In this document: piece by piece, positions 1 to 7,848 of the stretch
Position numbering within the stretch: the stretch's first letter is position 1
Layout: every line of letters begins with the position of its first letter
Made by a program: the position numbers and the translations under genes
Assembly (NCBI GenBank): GCA_022844275.1
Contig: JALHMB010000002.1
Span: 806,001 to 870,000 of the forward strand
Source of the DNA: Hyphomicrobiaceae bacterium
GTDB taxonomy: Bacteria; Pseudomonadota; Alphaproteobacteria; Rhizobiales; Hyphomicrobiaceae
Length of the DNA stretch: 64,000 nt
Direction: 5' to 3'
The notes under the pieces: model-generated
Told to the model about the DNA's origin: nothing
The model's database searches: none
What the model saw: the letters and a program-made list of their open reading frames with translations, nothing else

Positions 1-379
1 CCTCATGGCAGCGCTCGAGAAAGGCTGCGTGATCCGAGGGGAATCGCACGTCGACGCCCATGGCTGCATTCCAGCGATTGGCGACTTCGGCGAGTTGAGG
101 ATAGAGTGACGTGCGCAATCGGGCGATCGGCTCGGGTAGCGGATAGGTGAAATACTTGTATTCGCCCCGCCCGAAGCCATGCCGCGCCATGTGGATGTGA
201 CTACGGAAGTGACTGCCGTCGGGATACATGGCAGACACCGCGTGGCACTGACCTTCCGGCAATAGCTGCGGGATGATCGCGAAACCGCGTGTATCGAGGC
301 TGGCCCCGATGGCCGTCCAGTCCACCGCCGGCGTTGCCGCCGCTTTGGAAGGCCGCTCGCGCAGAAGAGCCTTGCTCAC
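1..379 (-). CDS. 2OG-Fe(II) oxygenase family protein (5' part only, runs off window)
   Basis: Reading the minus strand from a GTG at 379 gives an open frame to the window edge, about 126 residues. It contains stretches typical of a small 2-oxoglutarate/Fe(II) dioxygenase that is commonly encoded next to ada in alphaproteobacteria: YPDGSHFRSHIHMARHGFG, then GEYKYFTYPLP, then an RxxLYPxLAxVANRWN segment. The metal-binding His-Asp-His core lies beyond the window. Its GTG start overlaps the ada stop codon (GTGA, 376-379), so the two are translationally coupled and probably share the adaptive response to alkylation damage. The role in repair is inferred from position; the substrate is unknown. Confidence 0.8.
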   Translation of the reverse strand, partial: MSKALLRERPSKAAATPAVDWTAIGASLDTRGFAIIPQLLPEGQCHAVSAMYPDGSHFRSHIHMARHGFGRGEYKYFTYPLPEPIARLRTSLYPQLAEVANRWNAAMGVDVRFPSDHAAFLERCHE

Positions 380-1521
380 GAGCGTGCCTCCCGCGCCAGA
401 AGCTTGCGCTTGCGCTCGACACCCCAGCGATAACCGGAGAGCGCCCCGTCATTCCGCACGACACGGTGACATGGGATGGCGACGGCGAGTCTGTTCGCCG
501 CGCACGCAGCCGCGACGGCACGTATCGCCTTCGGTAGGCCGATCCGCTCGGCAAGCTCGGCGTAGCTTACGGTCGTTCCGGCAGGGATCTCGCGCAACGC
601 CTGCCACACGCGATGCTGGAAGGCCGTACCACGCACATCGAGCGGCAGATCGAAGCGCGCACCGGGAGCCTCGATGAGCGCGATTGTCCTGGCGACGACC
701 TCCTCGAACTCACGATCGCTCCCGATCAGCTCCGACTTAGGAAAACGGACCTCGAGATCGTGGACCAGCTTCTCGGGATCATCGCCGAGCAGGATGGCCG
801 CGATGCCCTTGCTGCTCGCGGCCACCAGGACCGCACCGAGCGAAGACTTCCCGATGGCAAAGCGGAGTTGCATGTCCTTGCCTCCCGCGCGGAAGGTGGT
901 GGGTGTCATGCCGAGAACCTCGCCGGCATTGGCATAGAAGCGGCCGCTCGAATTGAAACCGGCGTCATGAATGGCTTCGGTCACGCTGGTGCTCCTTTTC
1001 AGGTTGTCGCGCACACGCTTCTGGCGATGCGCGATGGCATAAGCCTTGGGCGTCACGCCCGTGATACTCTTGAACACGCGGTGGAAGTGATAGGGGCTGA
1101 GCCCAACATCCGCCGCGAGCGCGTCAAGAGTCGGCGGCTCTTCAGCCTCTTCGATCAGGCGGCAGGCGTTCGCGACCAGACGCGCGTGTTCGGCCTCGAG
1201 CGAAGGCGCATCGGGCTTGCAGCGTTTGCAGGCACGGAAACCCGCTGCCTGTGCTGCTGCACCCGAGGCATGGAAAGCCATGTTCTCGCGTCGCGCGTGG
1301 CGCGAAGGGCAGGACGGACGGCAATACACCCCGGTCGTCGCGACCGAATAGACGAACGTGCCGTCCATGCTCTTGTCCCGCGCCACGACGGCCGCGTAGA
1401 GACTGTCCTCGTCGCGCATCGAGGAACGCCGGGCGCTCGGCTGTTTGGTCTTGGCGAGCATGGTCGTGGTCTTTCTCGTTTCCATGATGAGGAAGATAGG
1501 CGCCTTGTCCCGACCCTGCAC
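376..1521 (-). CDS. ada: Bifunctional Ada: methylphosphotriester/O6-methylguanine-DNA methyltransferase and transcriptional regulator
   Basis: The 381-residue protein has the complete Ada layout. An N-terminal zinc domain has Cys67, Cys71, Cys98 and Cys101 (GVYCRPSC and ACKRC); Cys67 is the expected methyl acceptor from phosphotriesters. An AraC-type helix-turn-helix lies around residues 115-210 (LSPYHFHRVFKSITGVTPKAY). A C-terminal O6-alkylguanine transferase domain has PCHRVV with acceptor Cys351. The GTG start at 1521 is supported by AAGGA five bases upstream; the internal ATG at 1485 lacks a good site. In known Ada proteins, methylation of the N-terminal Cys turns the protein into an activator of its own operon. 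The downstream oxygenase overlaps its stop and is the likely co-regulated partner. Confidence 0.95.
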   Translation of the reverse strand: MQGRDKAPIFLIMETRKTTTMLAKTKQPSARRSSMRDEDSLYAAVVARDKSMDGTFVYSVATTGVYCRPSCPSRHARRENMAFHASGAAAQAAGFRACKRCKPDAPSLEAEHARLVANACRLIEEAEEPPTLDALAADVGLSPYHFHRVFKSITGVTPKAYAIAHRQKRVRDNLKRSTSVTEAIHDAGFNSSGRFYANAGEVLGMTPTTFRAGGKDMQLRFAIGKSSLGAVLVAASSKGIAAILLGDDPEKLVHDLEVRFPKSELIGSDREFEEVVARTIALIEAPGARFDLPLDVRGTAFQHRVWQALREIPAGTTVSYAELAERIGLPKAIRAVAAACAANRLAVAIPCHRVVRNDGALSGYRWGVERKRKLLAREARS

Positions 1522-1674
1522 TCCGATCCTTGCTTTTGAATTCGGTTTCGCGTGCCCCTCGTCTAATTGCCTAGGATTCCGGAATATTCACCCGATGGAT
1601 TGACGGCCGGCGCCTTTGGACGCCCAATGGTTCGACGCCGGCTCACGGCGGGGCCTCTCAGGGGAAGGAGGACC

Positions 1675-2490
1675 ATGCTGTTTCGCTCGATATTGCTCGC
1701 AGTCGCAGCCTTTTTCGCGCCTCTCTCAGCCAACCCGGCTTCAGCCCAGGATGCGAGCCTCGTCTCCGTGCAGACACCGCGGGGCGCCAAGCAGGCCTTC
1801 ATCCTGATCAAACCCGCGAAGCCGACGGCGGCCGTCATTCTGTTCGCCGGCGGGCACGGCAGGCTCGGGCTCAAGAGCGCGTCCAGCATGGCCTGGGGCA
1901 AAGGCAATTTTCTCGTGCGCGTTCGTGACCAGTTCGCCGCACAAGGCTTCATGGTCGCCGTCGCCGATGCGCCCTCCGACCACCAGGGCGAGCGCGGCAT
2001 GAATGCCGTATTCCGCATGAACGCAGCGCACGCCGCCGACATCGGCGCCATCGTCGACTACCTCAAGAAGCAGGCTCCCGTTCCTGTCTGGCTCGTCGGC
2101 ACCAGCATGGGCACCTTCTCGGCCGCCGGCGGTGCGGTGGTTCTCAAGAGCGTCGACGGCCTCGTCCTCACGTCTTCGATTACGCGTTCCAAACCGAATT
2201 GGAACATCGCCGGCAGTCATCCGAACGGCGTCGCAAGCATGAGACTTTCCGCTGTCGGCGTACCAACGTTGATCCTCTCGCACCGCCAGGACGGCTGCGA
2301 CATTACGCCGGCTGCCGATGCGCCAAAGCTCACGAAGGCGCTCACCAAGGCCCGCAAGGTCGATGTCGTCCTGGTCGACGGCGGCAGCCCACCGCGGTCA
2401 GATCCGTGTGAAGCCATGTCTCAGCACGGTTTCCTCGGGATCGAATCCGAGGTCGTCTCGCGCATTGCCCAGTTCATCAAGGACAACTGA
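1675..2490 (+). CDS. Secreted alpha/beta hydrolase-like protein
   Basis: The 271-residue protein begins with a signal peptide (MLFRSILLAVAAFFAPLSA, cleavage near ASAQ-D). The ATG at 1675 follows a GGAAGGAGGA ribosome site. The body has an alpha/beta-hydrolase nucleophile elbow GTSMG (Ser144) and an early VILFAGGHG strand-loop that could form the oxyanion hole. A late HG (SQHGFLG) is a candidate catalytic His. It is expected in the periplasm. It stands alone between the ada pair and the convergent methyltransferase gene. The substrate cannot be read from the sequence; dienelactone-hydrolase-like or esterase activity are the most likely alternatives. Confidence 0.75.
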   Translation: MLFRSILLAVAAFFAPLSANPASAQDASLVSVQTPRGAKQAFILIKPAKPTAAVILFAGGHGRLGLKSASSMAWGKGNFLVRVRDQFAAQGFMVAVADAPSDHQGERGMNAVFRMNAAHAADIGAIVDYLKKQAPVPVWLVGTSMGTFSAAGGAVVLKSVDGLVLTSSITRSKPNWNIAGSHPNGVASMRLSAVGVPTLILSHRQDGCDITPAADAPKLTKALTKARKVDVVLVDGGSPPRSDPCEAMSQHGFLGIESEVVSRIAQFIKDN

Positions 2491-2511
2491 AGCACAACTC
2501 GCGAGCGGGCC

Positions 2512-3534
2512 TCAGTTCCTGAGCAGCGCCGCACCTGCTCCCAGCGCGCGCAGCTTGCCGACCGCAACCGCGCGCGGCAGAGGCGCCATGCCACAGTTCG
2601 TGCAACCCTGAATGCGCTGGGCATCTGCGTACTTCAGCGCTTCCTTGAGCGTCTCGGCGACCTGCTCCGGCGTCTCGACCCGGCTGGTCGCGACATCGAT
2701 GGCACCGACGAGGATGGTCTTGTCGCGAAGGTGTGAAATGAGCGAGATCGGCACCTTCGAGCCCGCACATTCGAGTGAGACCTGCTGGATCTTCGAGCGG
2801 TTGAGGGCCGGGAATATTTCCTCGTACTGCCGCCACTCGCCGCCGAGCGTTTCCTTCCACTTGAGATTGGCCTCGATGCCGTAGCCATAGCAGATATGGA
2901 CGGCCGTCGTGCACTTGAGCCCTGCCGCGGCCGCTTCGAGTGCTGCGATGCCCCAGTCCTTCACATCATTCATGAACACGTTGAAGGCCGGCTCGTCGAA
3001 CTGGATGACATCGGCACCGAGCGCCTCGAGCTCACGCGCCTCGGCATTGAGCACCTTGGCGAAGGCCATGGCCATATCCGCGCGGCGACCATAGTGCGCA
3101 TCCGCGATCGTATCGCAGATCGTCATCGGCCCCGGCAGCGTGAACTTCATCTTCCGCTTGGTATTGGCGCGCACGAAGCGGACATCCTCGCTGTGCACGG
3201 AACGCTTGCGCGTGATGGGCCCCGTGACGGTCGGCACCTCCACGACATAGCGGTTGTCGCGAATGCCCATCCGCGTTTTCTTCTGCCAGTCGATCCCGCT
3301 CACATGCTCCAGAAATCCATGCACGAAATGGATGCGGAACTGCTCGCCGTCGGAGACGATGTCGATGCCGGCATCCTCCTGCAGCTTGAGCCATACGAGT
3401 ACGGCATCCTCCTGGGCACGGCGCAGCGCCTCGCCCTCGTGCCGCCACGCGCCCCAGAGCTTCTCGGGCTCCGCGAGCCAGGCGGGCTTCGGCAGACTGC
3501 CGGCAATCGTTGTCGGGAACGGCGAGCGGGCCAT
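2512..3534 (-). CDS. MetE C-terminal-domain-type methyltransferase (core-MetE family)
   Basis: The 340-residue protein corresponds to the C-terminal zinc/methyl-transfer half of cobalamin-independent methionine synthase, with no N-terminal half. Visible features are an N-terminal TTIAGSLPKP strand, IVSDGEQ, IQFDEPAF and a C-terminal GCTNCGMAPLPRAVA segment supplying zinc Cys ligands. Short stand-alone MetE proteins of this type transfer methyl groups from donors other than triglutamyl-folate in several bacteria; the donor here is unknown. The ATG at 3534 is preceded by GGGAG. The class II aldolase gene lies about 100 bases upstream on the same strand and may be co-transcribed. Confidence 0.8.
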   Translation of the reverse strand: MARSPFPTTIAGSLPKPAWLAEPEKLWGAWRHEGEALRRAQEDAVLVWLKLQEDAGIDIVSDGEQFRIHFVHGFLEHVSGIDWQKKTRMGIRDNRYVVEVPTVTGPITRKRSVHSEDVRFVRANTKRKMKFTLPGPMTICDTIADAHYGRRADMAMAFAKVLNAEARELEALGADVIQFDEPAFNVFMNDVKDWGIAALEAAAAGLKCTTAVHICYGYGIEANLKWKETLGGEWRQYEEIFPALNRSKIQQVSLECAGSKVPISLISHLRDKTILVGAIDVATSRVETPEQVAETLKEALKYADAQRIQGCTNCGMAPLPRAVAVGKLRALGAGAALLRN

Positions 3535-3636
3535 GATGGTCTTCTCCCTGTGCTTTTTCTTGGCGCCGGTTACAGCGCTCGGTGCAGCGTAGCGTGTGTC
3601 AATATTTCCCAGGAGCCGCCACGGAGGCGGGAGAGG

Positions 3637-4362
3637 TCACAATCCGTTGATCCGCATGAGCGCGTCGAAGTGCTGCTTCGCCTGGAAATCAATGACTTGC
3701 ATGTACTGGCGCGCAGTATCCTTGGCTTGCTCCTCGGTCATGATTTGTAATGGCAGTCCCGTCGACATAGCGAGCACCTGCTGCTTCGCCGCACGCTCGA
3801 GATAGTAGAGGTCGTCGAAGGCAAAGGCGATCGACGGCCCGCCGATCGAGACGCCATGGTGAGCGAGGAAGAAGACGTCGGCGTTGGGATTGCTCTTCTG
3901 GGCCTCGGCGATGCGCTTGCCTTCGGACTCGTCGAGCGCGATACCGCCGAACGACTGATAGGCGACACGATCGTAGTAGCGCGCCGCTGTCTGGTGCGCC
4001 ATCTCCAGCCGCCCGCCCTGCACCATGGTCAGTGACGTCGCCCAGGGCATGTGCACGTGCAGGATGCACTGGTGGCGCGGATTGGCCCGATGGCCCTGCA
4101 CGTGGATGTGCCGCGCGGTCGCCTCGACTTCGCCATCGCCCTCGACGACCTGACCATCGCCGTCGATCAGCAGCAGATGCTCGGGACGCATTTCCGACCA
4201 GTGCAGGCCATACGGGTTGATCAGATAGCGTTCCTCGGGTCCTGGCACCACGACCGAGAAGTGATTGCAGATGCCTTCGGAGTAGCCGAACTTCTCCGCA
4301 AGGCGGAAGGCGGCGGCAAGCTCGCGGCGCAGGCGCATGGGAGAGTTGGCAGAAGTCGGCAT
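3637..4362 (-). CDS. Class II aldolase/adducin family protein
   Basis: The 241-residue protein has the fold markers of the class II aldolase/adducin head domain: GYSEGICNHFSV near residue 27, HVHMPWATSLT (His zinc ligands), and FLAHHGVSIGG with the later His. The usual zinc site (two His in HxH plus a downstream His) looks intact, so it could be an active fuculose-phosphate-aldolase-like or decarboxylase enzyme. It precedes the MetE-core gene on the same strand. Many alphaproteobacterial members act on unknown hydroxy-acid substrates, so no specific substrate is claimed. Confidence 0.85.
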   Translation of the reverse strand: MPTSANSPMRLRRELAAAFRLAEKFGYSEGICNHFSVVVPGPEERYLINPYGLHWSEMRPEHLLLIDGDGQVVEGDGEVEATARHIHVQGHRANPRHQCILHVHMPWATSLTMVQGGRLEMAHQTAARYYDRVAYQSFGGIALDESEGKRIAEAQKSNPNADVFFLAHHGVSIGGPSIAFAFDDLYYLERAAKQQVLAMSTGLPLQIMTEEQAKDTARQYMQVIDFQAKQHFDALMRINGL

Positions 4363-4518
4363 AAGGCACCTCGGTGGCGGGGATGGGACTGCATGAAATG
4401 ATAGGAAGGATGAGGCGCCATGCCAAGCAGCGCTTAAGGTGGGCGATTACGACCACTGGAGACAGGGCGCAGGGTGGCAACTCACCCCTTAACAGCATCG
4501 CGAGATCATGAGGCGCCA

Positions 4519-4998
4519 ATGTCGGAATGGATGGAGATTTTTCTCCTGGTGACAGCGGCAGCGGGTGCAGGCCTCGTCGGCGGCATCTTCTTCGCCTTCT
4601 CGAATTTCGTGATGAAGGCGCTGGCGCTCGCCCCTGCAGAAGAAGGCGCCCGCGCCATGCAGAACATCAACGTGACGGTGCTGAACGCGTCCTTCTTCGC
4701 CGTCTTCTTCGGCACTGGTTTGGTCGCGCTCGTCATCGTCGTCGTAACGCCCAATGTCTGGAATGCGCCCGGCGCCGTGATGGGGCGGGCGGCCGCGCTC
4801 CTCTATCTCTTTGGCACGCTCGGCGTGACCATGCTGTTCAACGTGCCGCTGAACGATCGCCTGGCTGCAGCGAGGCCCGACAATGGCCTCGCCGAGACAT
4901 GGGCGCACTACCTCTCAGCCTGGACGTGGTGGAACCACGTCCGCACAATCGCCGCTCTACTCGCCGCAGTGCTTTTCGCTCTGTCGATCGCCTTCTAA
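4519..4998 (+). CDS. DUF1772 (anthrone oxygenase-like) integral membrane protein
   Basis: The 159-residue protein has four hydrophobic segments: an N-terminal one with GAGLVGGIFFAFSNFVM, one around residues 60-80, one around 90-110, and a C-terminal one. NVPLNDRL follows the third segment and WWNHVRT lies before the last helix; both are typical of DUF1772. The ATG at 4519 starts the family domain directly; an earlier in-frame start would only add a basic leader. Its biochemical role in bacteria is not established. It converges on copA, with only eight bases between the two stop ends. Confidence 0.75.
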   Translation: MSEWMEIFLLVTAAAGAGLVGGIFFAFSNFVMKALALAPAEEGARAMQNINVTVLNASFFAVFFGTGLVALVIVVVTPNVWNAPGAVMGRAAALLYLFGTLGVTMLFNVPLNDRLAAARPDNGLAETWAHYLSAWTWWNHVRTIAALLAAVLFALSIAF

Positions 4999-5006
4999 CT
5001 ACGGCT

Positions 5007-7370
5007 TCACAGCTTCACGTGCCGAAGCCGGAGCGCGTTCATGATGACGCTCGCCGAGGATAGCGCCATGGCCGCGGCCGCAATGACGGGCGAGAGCAGC
5101 AGTCCGAATACCGGGTAAAGAATACCGGCCGCCACCGGCACGCCGGCCGCGTTGTAGACGAAGGCGAAGAACAGATTCTGGCGAATATTGCTCATGGTTG
5201 CCGCCGAAAGGTGCCGCGCGCGAACAATGCCGCCGAGATCTCCTTTCAGCAGCGTCACGCCGGCGCTTTCCATGGCGACATCCGTGCCCGTGCCCATGGC
5301 GATGCCGACATCGGCGGCCGCGAGCGCGGGCGCATCATTGATGCCATCGCCCGCCATGGCGACGACGCGGCCCTCCTGCCGAAGACGCGCGACGACCTTG
5401 CTCTTGTCCTCAGGCAGGACCTCGGCTTCGACCTCTGGAATGCCGAGCTTACGGGCGACAGCCTCCGCCGTGGTCTTGTTGTCGCCCGTCAGCATGACGA
5501 CGCGGACGCCGGCCTCCCTGAGCGCAGCGATCGCGGCCGGCGTCGTCGCCTTGACCGGGTCGGCGATAGCAACGAGACCCGCAGCCTTGCCGTCGACGGC
5601 CACATAGATAGCCGTGGCGCCGTCGCGGCGCATGTCCTCGGCGCGGGCGTCGAGTTTCGCCGTCTCGATACCTGCGTCGGTCATGATACGGCGATTGCCG
5701 ATCACCAGCGCACGGCCCTCTACCGTACCGACGACACCCTTGCCGATCGGCGAGTCGAAATTCGCGGCATCGGCGAGCGCGATATTCCTCTCCAGGGCCG
5801 CGCGCACGATAGCATCGGCAAGCGGATGCTCGCTTTGCCGTTCGAGGCTCGCCGCAAGGCGCAGCACCTCGTCCTCATGTATACCTTGCACGGATTCGAG
5901 TGCGACCACGCTTGGCCGCCCCTCGGTGAGCGTGCCCGTCTTGTCGACGACGAGCGTGTCCACCTTCTCCATGCGCTCGAGGGCCTCGGCATTCTTGATC
6001 AGCACGCCCGACTGCGCACCACGTCCAACGCCGACCATGATCGACATGGGCGTCGCAAGTCCCAGCGCGCATGGGCACGCGATGATCAGAACTGAGACCG
6101 CCGCAATGAGACCAAACGTCAGCCGCGGCTCCGGCCCCCAGATCGACCAAGTGATGAAGGCCAGCAGCGCGACGCCGATCACCGCCGGCACGAACCACGC
6201 GGAGACCTGATCGGCCAACCGCTGGATGGGCGCGCGGCTGCGCTGGGCTTCCGCCACCATCTGCACGATGCGCGCGAGCACGGTGTCGCGGCCGACCTTG
6301 TCGGCGCGCATGACGAAGGCGCCAGACTGGTTCATGGTGCCGCCGATCACCTTATCGCCGGCAGTCTTGGTAACGGGCATAGACTCACCCGTCACCATGG
6401 ACTCATCCAGCGCACTTCGCCCTTCGACGACCTCGCCGTCGACAGGCACCCGCTCGCCAGGACGCACGCGCAGGCGGTCGCCGGCTTGCACCTCCTCCAG
6501 GCTCAGATCCTCATCCGAGCCATCAGCGCGAATGCGCCGTGCCATCTTCGGCGAAAGATCGAGCAGCGCGCGGATGGCGCCGCTTGTCTGCTCGCGCGCC
6601 CTGAACTCCAGCACCTGACCGAGCAGTACCAGCACGGTGATAACGGCGGCCGCCTCGAAGTAGATCGCAACCGAGCCGTCGTGACCGCGCATGGAAGCCG
6701 GAAACAGGCCGGGCCAGACCGTGCCGACGATACTGTAGAGCCACGCTACACCCGTACCAATGGCGATCAGCGTGAACATGTTGAGGTTACCCGTCCTGAT
6801 GGACGCCCAGCCGCGTTCGAAGAAGGGCCAACCGGCCCACAGCACGACCGGCGTCGCCAGCGCGAACTGTATCCAGTTCGATGTCTGCTGGCCGAGCCAA
6901 GCGTGGAGATCGACGAGGTGTCCGCCCATCTCGAGCGCGAACACAGGGAGCGTCAGCGCGAGGCCGATCCAGAACCGACGCGTCATGTCGATGAGTTCGG
7001 GATTGGGTCCGGTGTCGGCCGTCGCAATTTCCGGCTCGAGAGCCATGCCGCAAATCGGGCACGAATCCGGCCCCTCCCGCCGTATCTCGGGATGCATGGG
7101 GCAAGTGTAGATCGCACCGGCCGGCACGGGCACCGGTGGTGCCTTCTTCGGCGCGAGATACCTCATGGGATCGGCGATGAACTTCTCGCGGCAGCGCGGA
7201 TTGCAGAAAAAGTACGTGCGGCCTTCGTGCGTATGGTGGTGCTTGGCCGTGTGCGGGTCCACGCTCATGCCGCAGACGGGGTCCTTGACCTTGTGCCCAG
7301 CCGTCTCATGGGCGTCATGGCCGGGATGGTCGTGGTGCCCGTGCGATCCGTGGTGATGGTGCTCGCTCAT
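5007..7370 (-). CDS. copA: Copper-exporting P1B-type ATPase with His-rich head, YHS domain and heavy-metal-binding domain
   Basis: The 787-residue protein exports Cu(I) across the inner membrane. It opens with a His-rich stretch, followed by a YHS domain (DPVCGMSVD to [12 protein letters not shown], about residues 30-70). A heavy-metal-binding domain follows (YTCPMHPEI...CPICGMAL, about 89-113). It lacks classic CXXC ferredoxin-like metal-binding domains. The P-type core is complete: TGES near 328, the membrane CPC motif near 433 ([12 protein letters not shown]), phosphorylated Asp in DKTGTLTEG near 476, SEHPLADAI, and [19 protein letters not shown] 7370 has GGAAGG five bases upstream; the ATG at 7385 has no ribosome site. 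It is divergent from csoR and shares its operator. Confidence 0.95.
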   Translation of the reverse strand: MSEHHHHGSHGHHDHPGHDAHETAGHKVKDPVCGMSVDPHTAKHHHTHEGRTYFFCNPRCREKFIADPMRYLAPKKAPPVPVPAGAIYTCPMHPEIRREGPDSCPICGMALEPEIATADTGPNPELIDMTRRFWIGLALTLPVFALEMGGHLVDLHAWLGQQTSNWIQFALATPVVLWAGWPFFERGWASIRTGNLNMFTLIAIGTGVAWLYSIVGTVWPGLFPASMRGHDGSVAIYFEAAAVITVLVLLGQVLEFRAREQTSGAIRALLDLSPKMARRIRADGSDEDLSLEEVQAGDRLRVRPGERVPVDGEVVEGRSALDESMVTGESMPVTKTAGDKVIGGTMNQSGAFVMRADKVGRDTVLARIVQMVAEAQRSRAPIQRLADQVSAWFVPAVIGVALLAFITWSIWGPEPRLTFGLIAAVSVLIIACPCALGLATPMSIMVGVGRGAQSGVLIKNAEALERMEKVDTLVVDKTGTLTEGRPSVVALESVQGIHEDEVLRLAASLERQSEHPLADAIVRAALERNIALADAANFDSPIGKGVVGTVEGRALVIGNRRIMTDAGIETAKLDARAEDMRRDGATAIYVAVDGKAAGLVAIADPVKATTPAAIAALREAGVRVVMLTGDNKTTAEAVARKLGIPEVEAEVLPEDKSKVVARLRQEGRVVAMAGDGINDAPALAAADVGIAMGTGTDVAMESAGVTLLKGDLGGIVRARHLSAATMSNIRQNLFFAFVYNAAGVPVAAGILYPVFGLLLSPVIAAAAMALSSASVIMNALRLRHVKL

Positions 7371-7391
7371 GGCGACCTTCCGCATTTGATT

Positions 7392-7446
7392 GGGTACCCT
7401 ACAGGGTCGATTGACAGATATACCCCCATAGGGTATACGTCAAGGC
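7392..7446. promoter_or_regulatory. Overlapping divergent copA/csoR promoters with CsoR-type operator
   Basis: A G/C-tract palindrome, TATACCCCCATAGGGTATA (7419-7437), lies in the spacer of two mirror-image promoters. For csoR: -35 TTGACA (7411-7416), 17-base spacer, -10 TATACG (7434-7439). For copA on the minus strand: -35 TTGACG (7443-7438), 17-base spacer, -10 TATCTG (7420-7415). A second weaker half-palindrome, ACCCTACAGGGT (7396-7407), sits at the predicted copA transcription start. G-tract palindromes with TA flanks are the known CsoR operator type, so one repressor complex could block both promoters. The promoter boxes are predictions from spacing and match. Confidence 0.8.
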
Positions 7447-7722
7447 ATGCCCCACGACGCCAAATCGTCTCGCCTCAAACGCCTCAACCGCATTGAGGGG
7501 CAGGTGCGCGGCCTCGCTCGCATGGTCGAGGAGGACCGCTACTGCATCGACATCGTCACGCAGATCGCAGCCGTGCGCGCCGCGCTCCGGCGCGTGGAGG
7601 AGTCGGTCCTGCGCGACCACATCGACCATTGCGTCCGCCATGCCATCGCCAGTGGCGACAAGGCCGAGCAGGAGCAGAAGGTGGCCGAGCTCATGGAAGT
7701 ACTCAGCCGATCCGATCGCTGA
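7447..7722 (+). CDS. csoR: CsoR-family copper-sensing repressor
   Basis: The 91-residue all-helical repressor has the family signature RLNRIEGQVRGLARMVEEDR. The metal site is Cys33-His58-Cys62, matching the C-H-C spacing (25 and 4) of Cu(I)-sensing CsoR rather than the His-rich nickel/cobalt RcnR set. When Cu(I) binds, CsoR proteins leave the DNA. Divergent copA and the shared operator support a copper-export switch. The predicted transcription start falls at or beside the ATG (about 7446), so the mRNA may be leaderless; no ribosome site fits upstream. Confidence 0.93.
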   Translation: MPHDAKSSRLKRLNRIEGQVRGLARMVEEDRYCIDIVTQIAAVRAALRRVEESVLRDHIDHCVRHAIASGDKAEQEQKVAELMEVLSRSDR

Positions 7723-7848
7723 GCCCATGTTGCCCGCGCGCAGCATGAGAATGGAAAGTCCCGCCGCCCGGACATGAGCCTTTGTCACGCCACGAGCCCG
7801 TCACATTCTCGGCAGGTGGCGAGAAGATCCGGCGACGGGAGGAACGCG

